A program made the translations under genes and the position numbers. The notes beneath the pieces are model-generated. The model saw nothing but the letters and a program-made list of their open reading frames with translations, was not told where the DNA came from and ran no database searches. From JABDJZ01 sp047619685 (GTDB lineage Bacteria; Bacteroidota; Rhodothermia; Rhodothermales; UBA10348), in assembly GCA_047619685.1 (NCBI GenBank), contig JBLHLC010000001.1, positions 124,001 through 188,000 of the forward strand: 64,000 nt of DNA, given 5' to 3'. Shown piece after piece: positions 37,248 through 44,540 of the stretch. How positions within the stretch are numbered: the stretch's first letter is position 1; the number at the start of each line of letters is the position of its first letter.

Positions 37248-38354
37248 TTGCCCGTGTCAAAGTCAAACACATCGCGCGAGGAGCGCAGAAAGCGCCAGGC
37301 CGAACGGGCCAAGGTGGGAGATCCGGGGAAACGACCACAAAAGAGCAAGCTGCGCGAGTGGCTGGATGCCCTGATCTTCGCGGTGGTAGTGATGACGATC
37401 GTGCGGACCCTGTTCTTCGACCTCTTCAGGATCCCGACGCCGTCCATGGAGAAGAGTCTCCTGGTGGGGGACTACCTGTTTGTGTCCAAGCTGCACTATG
37501 GCACGCGTACCCCCAAGACTCTCGGTATTCCGTTTACGGGCATCTATCTACCCGGCCTGAAGTTGCCAAACACACGATTCCCGGGCTTCGGCCAAGTGGA
37601 GCGCGGCGATGCCGTCGTGTTCAACTGGCCCGCAGACGAAGGCCCGATCGATCGACGGGAGCACTACATCAAGCGGGTGATTGGACTACCGGGAGAAACG
37701 CTGGAAGTCCGGGAGAAGGCTGTAATTGTAGACGATCAGCCCATTCCGCTCATGGCGGCGATGCAGCAGACCTGGGAAGTTGTCAAGACGGAGCCTCGCG
37801 TACAACTGTCCGGAGCGGCCCTGAGCGACCTGGGTGTCTCTCAGTTGATCCAAACCCAGGATCCGGCAGTGGTGCGGATCGCTGGCACAGAGGCGGCGGC
37901 CTCGGAGATTGGCGGCTGGCCCTGGGTCGAGGCGGTGCGCCCGGCCATAGCGGCTCCAAGTCCTGGTTTATCGGCGCTCATATACCCGGGTACCAAGGGC
38001 TACACCCCCGATAACTTTGGCCCGCTTCCCATTCCGAAGAAGGGGCAGCCGGTGACCTTCACGCCAGATAACTGGGAGTTCTTCGCAACGCCGATCCGAC
38101 GCTACGAAGGCCACACGTTTGAGGCGCGCCCGGATGGTACCTACCTGATTGACGGCACGCCGGCAGAATCCTACACCTTTACGCAGGACTACTTCTTCAT
38201 GATGGGCGACAACCGGGACAACTCGGAGGACAGCCGGTTCTGGGGCTATGTACCCATGGACCACGTGGTTGGTAAGGCCATCCTGGTCTATTTCAGCTGG
38301 GATGCCGCAAGGAAGTTACCCCGCTTCGGGCGCCTCTTCTCCATGATCAAGTAG
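37248..38354 (+). CDS. lepB: Signal peptidase I
   Basis: The inner-membrane serine/lysine protease that releases exported proteins. An Arg/Lys-rich N-terminus precedes one transmembrane helix (WLDALIFAVVVMTIVRTLFF). The nucleophile serine lies in IPTPSMEKSLLVGDYLFVSK, the general-base lysine in HYIKRVIGLPGE, and box E is MMGDNRDNSEDSRFWG. At 368 residues it is longer than E. coli LepB (324) because of an insertion of about 130 residues between the lysine box and the last box, a feature common in Bacteroidota. The start may be TTG 37248 or GTG 37254. Confidence 0.95.
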   Translation: MPVSKSNTSREERRKRQAERAKVGDPGKRPQKSKLREWLDALIFAVVVMTIVRTLFFDLFRIPTPSMEKSLLVGDYLFVSKLHYGTRTPKTLGIPFTGIYLPGLKLPNTRFPGFGQVERGDAVVFNWPADEGPIDRREHYIKRVIGLPGETLEVREKAVIVDDQPIPLMAAMQQTWEVVKTEPRVQLSGAALSDLGVSQLIQTQDPAVVRIAGTEAAASEIGGWPWVEAVRPAIAAPSPGLSALIYPGTKGYTPDNFGPLPIPKKGQPVTFTPDNWEFFATPIRRYEGHTFEARPDGTYLIDGTPAESYTFTQDYFFMMGDNRDNSEDSRFWGYVPMDHVVGKAILVYFSWDAARKLPRFGRLFSMIK

Positions 38355-38389
38355 ACCGGCGCAGAGACCCGGATCGGAACGCCCGGCTC

Positions 38390-39334
38390 TTATTGGCCGG
38401 ACCGGACCCGGTCGAACATGCGCTGCTGAGACGTACCGGGCGCGATGTCGTATGGGCTTCCGGGCAATCGGACCCGGCGCAGGATCGGAAAACGCGCGCG
38501 CTCGATGAAAGGCTCCGGCTCCCCGACAGGGTCGGTTCCCAGGACTAGAACGGTGGTGCCGGGCTCAATGATGCGGACGCTGGAAGAGTTCACCATGCCA
38601 CTCCCCGCCGTGGTGCGCCAACTGTCCGCCCAGTCATAAATCCACTTTGCGTCCTCTTCAACCAGGCGCACGCATCCGTGGCTGCTGGGGCCTCCAGTTG
38701 GCATGGGGTACTGATGAATGTGGATACCCCGCTCCTCTACGAAGTTGAATACCCAATACATCTCCCAGCGTTCACCCGGCGGCGACATGGACGAGACGCG
38801 GTACTCGGTCTTCCAATTGAAGTTAAACCGGCCGTTTGGGGTCGGGGTGATCTCGCCACCCGTATTGACGATGCCCCAGCGAGCCAGGCGCCCGTTCTGA
38901 TAGGCTGCCCAAGCCTGGACCGATTTGTCGATGACAAACAGCTTGTCAAACTTGGCTCCACCCTCGTAATACTTCGGAAACGGCGCGTAGGCGCAAAATT
39001 CCAGGTCAAAACGGGACGGAATAACCAACGTATCTCCGACGCTTGAGCGCTCGATCAGCGTTCGATTGAGCATCCCCACCAATTTGGCCCGGCGGCGGCC
39101 GACAGTCAGATTGCCATCGCCAATTACCTTGTAAAAGGTGTTCCTGGCCAGCACGGAGTTGCCTCGACTGCTGTACATGACGAAGTACTCGTAGTTGACC
39201 TCCGGCAGGGACATCACCTTGGGGCCGCAGGGAGTGAGTATCTCTGCCAGCGCCTTCTGATTGATGTACTGAGCGTCCGCCGCCTTGGGGGCAAGGACGG
39301 CGATCAGGAGGGTCAAAGGGAGTAGTCTTCTCAT
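38390..39334 (-). CDS. Secreted L,D-transpeptidase (YkuD domain)
   Basis: A 314-residue periplasmic protein with a signal peptide (LLPLTLLIAVLAPKAADAQ) from ATG 39334. The YkuD catalytic motif is complete: HIHQYPMPTGGPSSHGCVRL, with the nucleophile cysteine in SHGCVR. KLFVIDKSVQAWAAYQNGRL is the start of the domain. Such enzymes make 3-3 cross-links in peptidoglycan or attach lipoproteins to it. It is the last gene of the minus-strand operon xseB-unknown-K+ channel-transpeptidase, 16 bp after the channel gene. Confidence 0.92.
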   Translation of the reverse strand: MRRLLPLTLLIAVLAPKAADAQYINQKALAEILTPCGPKVMSLPEVNYEYFVMYSSRGNSVLARNTFYKVIGDGNLTVGRRRAKLVGMLNRTLIERSSVGDTLVIPSRFDLEFCAYAPFPKYYEGGAKFDKLFVIDKSVQAWAAYQNGRLARWGIVNTGGEITPTPNGRFNFNWKTEYRVSSMSPPGERWEMYWVFNFVEERGIHIHQYPMPTGGPSSHGCVRLVEEDAKWIYDWADSWRTTAGSGMVNSSSVRIIEPGTTVLVLGTDPVGEPEPFIERARFPILRRVRLPGSPYDIAPGTSQQRMFDRVRSGQ

Positions 39335-39350
39335 CAAGGCTATTGTTTGA

Positions 39351-40367
39351 TCAAGCGGATGTTTGCGCACCGCAACCCTCTTCCCGCACACGCTGAACCA
39401 TTTCGGAACTCCCCAGGACTACCAGGGAATCACCGGGCGTCAACACGACATCGCCCTTGGGATTAAACGCCACTTCATCTGTTACAGCGTCGATGATCGC
39501 CACGACGATGGCATCGAAGTTGGCTCGGAAGTTACTGCTCGCCAATGTGGCACCGGCAAGCGGTGAGCCCTCCTCGACTTCGACCTCTTCAAGGTTCATG
39601 GCCTCCGTGTCCCGGACCATTTCCATGAACTTGTCCACGTTGGGCTGGAGAATGACCTGGGCCATCCGGTGCGCACCGATCTCATAGGGCGAGACCACCG
39701 TGTTTGCGCCCGCGTGCAGGAGCCTTCTCTTGTTCTGGTGTTTGTCTGACCGAGCCAGAATGAACACATCGGGGTTCAACTCACGCGCAACAAGCGTTAC
39801 AAAGACATTTGCCCGGTCCTCGGGCAGCGTCAGAACCAGGCCCTTGGCCCGCATGATGCCTGCCAGCTTTAATGTCTCTTCCTCTTCGGCATCGCCTTCC
39901 ACGTAGAGATGCTCTGACGCCACAATCAGTTCGAGTTTTCGTGGCGTGTTCTCGATGACCACAAAAGGAACCCCCCGCGCGGCAAGGTCTGCTGCAATCT
40001 TGCTCCCGATGCGGCCATAGCCACAGATGATGTAGTGGTTGTTGGTGTTCTCGATCATCTTGCTGAGTGTCCGTTCTCGGTAGCTGCGTCTGGTGAGAAT
40101 AAGTTGGGCGGACCTGGCAGCGATAAATGCGACGGTCCCGATGCCGCTGGCGCCAAGAAACATGGTGAAAACCCTGCCGGAATTCGAGAGGGATGCGACC
40201 TCGGAAAACCCGATGGTGGTGAGCGTCAGGAACGTCATATAGAGGGCGTCCAGCCATGCCCACCCTTCGATGAGGACGTAGCCGAGTGCCCCAATTCCCA
40301 GGAGCGACAACAGCAGCAGGTTGGCCAGGAAGAGCTCTCCCCGCTGTTTGTCCCCTGCAGTGCTCAT
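39351..40367 (-). CDS. Potassium channel with RCK (TrkA-N/TrkA-C) domains
   Basis: A 338-residue MthK-like channel subunit. Two membrane helices flank the pore loop MTFLTLTTIGFSEV, whose TTIGFSE is a variant of the K+ selectivity filter (TVGYGD in most channels, so the tyrosine is phenylalanine and the last Asp is absent). An RCK-N nucleotide fold follows (HYIICGYGRIGSKIAADLAARG), then RCK-C (VEEGSPLAGATLASSNFRANFDAIVVAI). It should gate K+ flow in response to a bound ion or nucleotide. It starts at ATG 40367, overlapping the upstream stop as ATGA. Confidence 0.92.
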   Translation of the reverse strand: MSTAGDKQRGELFLANLLLLSLLGIGALGYVLIEGWAWLDALYMTFLTLTTIGFSEVASLSNSGRVFTMFLGASGIGTVAFIAARSAQLILTRRSYRERTLSKMIENTNNHYIICGYGRIGSKIAADLAARGVPFVVIENTPRKLELIVASEHLYVEGDAEEEETLKLAGIMRAKGLVLTLPEDRANVFVTLVARELNPDVFILARSDKHQNKRRLLHAGANTVVSPYEIGAHRMAQVILQPNVDKFMEMVRDTEAMNLEEVEVEEGSPLAGATLASSNFRANFDAIVVAIIDAVTDEVAFNPKGDVVLTPGDSLVVLGSSEMVQRVREEGCGAQTSA

Positions 40368-40882
40368 GCCAGCGACTTGTCGGCCGTGAGGCCAAACACG
40401 GTTCCGTGCCAGGAATCACCCAGGCGCTTCTCCAGGCCTGATTCCATTTCCGCGACTCGCACCACGGAAAGGTCTATTACGGTCGTGTCCTGTCCCACTT
40501 GGTTGGCCTTGACCAGCTTCCGAAATGTTGGCCGATCGGTAACCTGAATGGCGCCGTCGCGGTCCCGGAAGGCAATCGAAAGGCCAGCCAGCCACTCCAC
40601 ACCCATCTCGCGGCCGATTTCATCCAGAACGTGGGCGGACTTGTCTATTCCACATCCGGAGATGTCGCCGTTCGGTACCACCGCGCCCATGGCCAAAATC
40701 CGGCCCTCGGCAATCTCCGACATCCCGAGTACCGAACGTCCGTGGCTGGACCAGCCGTCCACGAATCGGGACAGCCGCGCTTCCACGAGGCCGCACTCGA
40801 CCTGCGTGAGTTGTCTTGACGCGGCGTAGAGCCACACGTTGGCATCGGCAGGTAATTGGGACAGCTTGGGGAAATCAATCAT
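40364..40882 (-). CDS. Conserved hypothetical protein of Bacteroidota type
   Basis: A 172-residue cytoplasmic protein with the opening LPADANVWLYAASRQLTQ and motifs FVDGWSSHG and GCGIDKSAHVLDEIGREMGV. I recall similar proteins as uncharacterised and frequent in Bacteroidota and relatives, sometimes mislabelled as ABC transporter ATPase, but there is no Walker motif here. The conserved Asp-Lys-Ser (IDKS) suggests a functional site. It overlaps its neighbours by ATGA on both sides (xseB upstream, K+ channel downstream), so the three are tightly co-translated. Confidence 0.7.
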   Translation of the reverse strand: MIDFPKLSQLPADANVWLYAASRQLTQVECGLVEARLSRFVDGWSSHGRSVLGMSEIAEGRILAMGAVVPNGDISGCGIDKSAHVLDEIGREMGVEWLAGLSIAFRDRDGAIQVTDRPTFRKLVKANQVGQDTTVIDLSVVRVAEMESGLEKRLGDSWHGTVFGLTADKSLA

Positions 40883-41148
40883 TCTTGGCCAGTAGGAAAT
40901 GGTAGGTCGGGGGCAGCGGTCGGTCCCGGTTCATCTGCGGGCTCATCCAGTGTCCGCCGAAGGCGTTCGACACGCTGTTCGGCCTGATTGAGGCGTGACA
41001 GGCATTCCTTCGCAAGCTCGGTGCCCTTCTCAAAAAGATCAATGGCATCTTCGAGGCCCGTCTCCGGGTTCTCCAGCCGGGCCGTCAACTCTTCGAGCTG
41101 AGACAGACTGGATTCGAAGCTTGGGGACTCTGGTTCTTTCGAAGACAT
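40879..41148 (-). CDS. xseB: Exodeoxyribonuclease VII small subunit
   Basis: An 89-residue protein matching XseB: FESSLSQLEELTARLENPETGLEDAIDLFEKGTELAKECLSRLNQAEQRVERL. The small subunits wrap the large XseA subunit and enable digestion of single-stranded DNA to oligonucleotides. It is separated from xseA by two genes and about 2 kb, whereas in most genomes they are adjacent. The C-terminus carries a 20-residue Pro/Asp-rich tail. It is the first gene of the minus-strand operon. Confidence 0.9.
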   Translation of the reverse strand: MSSKEPESPSFESSLSQLEELTARLENPETGLEDAIDLFEKGTELAKECLSRLNQAEQRVERLRRTLDEPADEPGPTAAPDLPFPTGQE

Positions 41149-41202
41149 GGCGTATAAACGTATTCAGGGGTCTTTTACCGCCAGTCGGGCCGAAAGATCG
41201 CG

Positions 41203-41208
41203 TATACT
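41203..41208 (+). promoter_or_regulatory. Candidate -10 element of the SDR gene
   Basis: TATACT lies 28 bp before the SDR start within the 87-bp divergent gap with xseB. It matches the general -10 form (TATAAT, one mismatch), but no good -35 is placed 17 bp upstream. Confidence 0.3.
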
Positions 41209-41235
41209 CGCACCCAGAAGAAAAAGAGCGGAAGC

Positions 41236-42012
41236 ATGGATCTGGGAATGCAAGGCCGGGTGGCCATCGTAACAGGTGCCAGTCGCGGTATCGGACTGGG
41301 AATCGCACAATCTCTTGCGGATGAGGGCTGCAATCTCGTCATCTGTGCGCGGGGCGCGGAGGCACTGGAGGAGGCAGCGACAGGACTTCGCGGAGCCGGT
41401 GTAGAGGTGCGTACGCTGGCGGGAGACGTCACGTCGGATGCGGGCGCAAAGCGGGCCGTTGAGTTGGCAGAGTCCGCTTTCGGAGGGCTGCAGGTCGTAG
41501 TGAGCAACGTCGGCGGCAACCGCCGCGGCCGATTTGACCAGACGACGGACGAAGACTGGGAGGCAGTCCTGGACGCAAACCTGCGCGGCCACATCCGTCT
41601 GGCTCGACATGCGATTCCCGTGATGGTGTCATCCGGTGGCGGGGCGATCACGTTTACCGCATCCATTTTTGGGCGTGAAGGTGGCGGCCCCGGGCTTTCC
41701 ATCTACAACAGCACAAAGTCTGCGCTTATATCGCTAAGCAAGATCATGTCGATGGAGTTGGCTGAGAAGAATATTCGGGTCAACTCCATTGCGCCGGGGT
41801 CAATCCGTTTTCCAGGTGGAAGTTGGGACAAGCGTTGCGTCGAGGATCCAGAGGGAATGGCGTCGTTTATTGCCGAAAACCTGCCCTTCGGACGGTTTGG
41901 GTCTGTAAAGGAGGTCGCGGACGTTGTCGCGTTCCTGTCTTCTCCCCGGGCGAGCTGGGTGAGCGGAGCCTGCCTCAACATCGACGGAGTCCAGTCCAAG
42001 TCGCTGATTTAG
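41236..42012 (+). CDS. Short-chain dehydrogenase/reductase
   Basis: A 258-residue classical SDR. The cofactor loop is VTGASRGIGLGIAQSLADEG, followed by GDVTSD and SNVGGN (the NNAG-like motif, with serine in place of the first asparagine). The catalytic site reads FTASIF (the usual Ser) and LSIYNSTKSALISLSK (Y-x-x-x-K). The C-terminus SSPRASWVSGACLNIDGVQ is typical of FabG-like enzymes. It is likely an NAD(P)H-dependent oxidoreductase of small carbonyl or hydroxy compounds; the substrate is not given by sequence. It stands alone on the plus strand, divergent from xseB. Confidence 0.9.
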   Translation: MDLGMQGRVAIVTGASRGIGLGIAQSLADEGCNLVICARGAEALEEAATGLRGAGVEVRTLAGDVTSDAGAKRAVELAESAFGGLQVVVSNVGGNRRGRFDQTTDEDWEAVLDANLRGHIRLARHAIPVMVSSGGGAITFTASIFGREGGGPGLSIYNSTKSALISLSKIMSMELAEKNIRVNSIAPGSIRFPGGSWDKRCVEDPEGMASFIAENLPFGRFGSVKEVADVVAFLSSPRASWVSGACLNIDGVQSKSLI

Positions 42013-42030
42013 GCCATCTTCTGGAGAGAC

Positions 42031-43098
42031 CTAAACGTAGCGCGTATACGTCACGGCTACGCGCCGGACGCCACCGGAGGCCCGGCGCCATTGTACCAGG
42101 ATTGGGCTCTGGTACGTGCCGGCGATAATCCGTCCGGGCGTATCTGCTCCGGCACCATCCACGACGAGGCTGACTCCGCGCTTCATGCGGAGAAAACGCT
42201 GGGCGGGTACCTGCACGAGTTTGTCGATGATGCGCTCGATCAGGGACTCTGACAATCCGGCTTTGTCGATGAACTTGTTCACCACATGGACCAGGTCGTA
42301 CTTGGCGTAGTCCTTCGCCTTCTCCTTGATGGACATCGGGTCCCGCAGCATGTTGCGCCCGCGCTGCGCCATAAACCGGATCGGACTTCTCAGGACGTCG
42401 GCCAGATCATGCCGCATGAGCATGGTCTCATATTCGTTGACCGTTAGTCCGGTATTCCGTTCGTTTGGATCCAGGGCGATGTCGATTCGGCCCCGATCCA
42501 GGCCATGAATTCGAATCAGCTCGTGCAGGCGGTCGAAGAGCCCCAGAGACGGGTCCCACAGGTTGATGGAGTCAATCGGATGGCTGGACACCGGGATCTC
42601 GATGTAGAACTGGTCTACCACCTCGTCCTTGTTGTATCCGAGCGCCGTCGTCCTTCTTGTCCTACGGCTATTCCTGGATACCCCATCCAGATCCACAAAA
42701 TAGACGGGGTTTTCCGGCTCGTTCTTGTACGTGACCGTGCTTTCGAGGCCCGAACCTATAAACGTCAGGTGCGAATCGGCATTGAGCGGCTCTACCAATT
42801 TTTGGTCTTCGGTCAGCTCATCCCGGTATTCCATCTGGTCGTGCCGATAATCGGCACCCTCGGGAAAAAGACCCTGAAAGGACCCCAGATAGGCCTTCAT
42901 CGTCTCCTTATTGCCCAGCCTCTTGGCGAACACCTGCTCGAAGTACCCCGCTGTCGTGTGATACGACGTGTAGGTCGTCTTGGGGTAAGCTTCCAAAAAA
43001 CCAGGGGCTGCCTCGCGAATCTTGTTCGAAACGTCAATGACGTCGATACGGGATTCCGGTTGGATATCCAGGGTAATTTCTGCGGGTTCCTGGGCCAT
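42031..43098 (-). CDS. YjbQ/UPF0047-domain protein with long C-terminal extension
   Basis: The first 170 residues of this 355-residue protein match the YjbQ (UPF0047) family: TSYHTTAGYFEQVF, DYRHDQMEYRDE, LNADSHLTFIGSGLES and NPVYFVDLDG. These histidines line the YjbQ active site, and the family has been linked to thiamine-phosphate synthase side activity. YjbQ proteins are normally about 140 residues and stand alone. Here about 185 further residues follow, with a helical charged part (KEKAKDYAKYDLVHVVNKFIDKAG) and a beta-rich tail (GVSLVVDGAGADTPGRIIAG), for which I recognise no family. ATG 43098 is used; TTG 43104 is also in frame. It follows xseA by 17 bp. Confidence 0.7.
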   Translation of the reverse strand: MAQEPAEITLDIQPESRIDVIDVSNKIREAAPGFLEAYPKTTYTSYHTTAGYFEQVFAKRLGNKETMKAYLGSFQGLFPEGADYRHDQMEYRDELTEDQKLVEPLNADSHLTFIGSGLESTVTYKNEPENPVYFVDLDGVSRNSRRTRRTTALGYNKDEVVDQFYIEIPVSSHPIDSINLWDPSLGLFDRLHELIRIHGLDRGRIDIALDPNERNTGLTVNEYETMLMRHDLADVLRSPIRFMAQRGRNMLRDPMSIKEKAKDYAKYDLVHVVNKFIDKAGLSESLIERIIDKLVQVPAQRFLRMKRGVSLVVDGAGADTPGRIIAGTYQSPILVQWRRASGGVRRVAVTYTRYV

Positions 43099-43115
43099 GA
43101 GCAATGGTGGGCGTA

Positions 43116-44408
43116 CTAAACAACGGGGTCGAATTCAGACCCAGGCGACATCAACGAGCCTGGATCTGGACCGTTCCGATCTTGGGTTACGCGGACCGCG
43201 CCGTCTCGGAAACGGATGCGAAATGGTGCGGTGAGGGGGACATCTGAAACTCTGGAAATACGCATGCTGCCAGACTCGACAAGGGCGAAACCAGAGTCGA
43301 GTGGACGGAGCGGATCCGAGGCCCGGAACGTGGCTAATTTTGCGGCCAAGATGAGCTTTGCCCTCTCCAAGGTACGAACCGCAGAGGCTTCAAGCCGCTC
43401 GACGGCGGTGTTGGCCAAAGCCTGCGCGCGACTCAGGCGTGCGGCGGGGTGGCCATACTCCCTTACGCGCCCCGCTCGGTCTAGAAGCGCGCGCGCACGC
43501 CTTATGCGACCCGCAACTGACGCATGATGTGTGTTGATGCGCTGCGTGATTCGAGCCGTCAACTCGGCCGCATCCGGAGTTGCCAACTCAGCGGCCATGG
43601 ACGGTGTGGCCGCACGGACATCCGCGGCCAGGTCAGCAAGCGTGATGTCTGACTCGTGGCCAATTCCCGCGACTATCGGTATCCCCGAGGCGTGTACCGC
43701 CCGAACCGTAGGCTCTTCGTTGAACGCCCACAGGTCCTCTAAAGAGCCCCCTCCGCGCCCCAGAATAAGGAGGTCAGGTCTCTGGGGGCTGCCGGTTGGA
43801 AGCCGGTTGAACTCCCGGATCGCTCCCACAATGTCTTTGGACGCCCGATCGCCCTGGACCAGCACCGGGCACACAACGACCTTCGCGGTGGGGTAGCGTC
43901 GGCCCAAAACGGAGAGAATGTCACGAACCGCGGCTCCCGTACCCGAAGTGATCACTCCAATGGTCCTCGGGTAGGCAGGTAGGGGGCGCTTCCGGGCCTT
44001 GTCGAAAATGCCCTCTGCCTTCAGGCGCCTCCCCAATTCGGCGAATGCCTTCTGCAGATCCCCAAGCCCGGCTGGCTCCATGCTTGAGACATTTATCTGC
44101 ACGTCCCCGCGCGACGGGTAGACGGTCAAATCCCCCCGAAGCTGGACGGCCATACCGTCGGCCGGCCGGAAGCGGAGCCTCTCTGCATTTGATACGAACA
44201 TCACGCACCGGATCTGGGCGGCGGAGTCCTTGAGCGTGAAGTAGCAGTGCCCGGATGACGGGCGCTTGAAGTTGCTGAGTTCGCCCTCGACAAAGAGGGA
44301 CTTGAACTCCGCGTTCAGCGCCTGTGACAATCTCCCAACCACACCGGAAACCGTTGCGGGCGCATCTGGCTGCGTCGAATTGGAGGATTGGGCGTATCTT
44401 TCAGTCAA
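43116..44408 (-). CDS. xseA: Exodeoxyribonuclease VII large subunit
   Basis: A 430-residue protein. The N-terminal OB fold (FVEGELSNFKRPSSGHCYFTLKD, AQIRCVMF) binds single-stranded DNA, and the middle catalytic part shows PLPAYPRTIGVITSGTGAAVRDIL, GRGGGSLEDLWAFNEE and GIGHESDITLADLAADVRAATPSMAAE. A helical C-terminal region, the site of XseB binding, follows, ending with a short beta segment LRPLDSGFALVESG. The start is TTG 44408, 18 bp from the divergent bTHX gene. The small subunit xseB is 2 kb away on the same strand. Confidence 0.95.
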   Translation of the reverse strand: MTERYAQSSNSTQPDAPATVSGVVGRLSQALNAEFKSLFVEGELSNFKRPSSGHCYFTLKDSAAQIRCVMFVSNAERLRFRPADGMAVQLRGDLTVYPSRGDVQINVSSMEPAGLGDLQKAFAELGRRLKAEGIFDKARKRPLPAYPRTIGVITSGTGAAVRDILSVLGRRYPTAKVVVCPVLVQGDRASKDIVGAIREFNRLPTGSPQRPDLLILGRGGGSLEDLWAFNEEPTVRAVHASGIPIVAGIGHESDITLADLAADVRAATPSMAAELATPDAAELTARITQRINTHHASVAGRIRRARALLDRAGRVREYGHPAARLSRAQALANTAVERLEASAVRTLERAKLILAAKLATFRASDPLRPLDSGFALVESGSMRISRVSDVPLTAPFRIRFRDGAVRVTQDRNGPDPGSLMSPGSEFDPVV

Positions 44409-44426
44409 CTCAAAAAATACAGGTCA

Positions 44427-44531
44427 ATGGGAAAGGGAGACAAGCGCACGCGGCGCGGCAAAATCAGAGCAAAATCATCTGGCAAGTGCCGTCAGAAGAA
44501 GTCCAAAACGGTAGTTGCAAAGAAGGCGTAG
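44427..44531 (+). CDS. 30S ribosomal protein bTHX
   Basis: A 34-codon gene reading MGKGDKRTRRGKIRAKSSGK and ending in a lysine-rich KKSKTVVAKKA, stop TAG 44529-44531. The MGKGDxxTxRGKI start and very basic composition match the small ribosomal protein THX found in Thermus and in Bacteroidota, which sits in a cavity at the head of the 30S subunit. It is only 35 codons long including the stop, so it is easily missed. It is divergent from xseA and lies 9 bp before the M14 peptidase gene. Confidence 0.88.
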   Translation: MGKGDKRTRRGKIRAKSSGKCRQKKSKTVVAKKA

Positions 44532-44540
44532 GTCCAAGAG

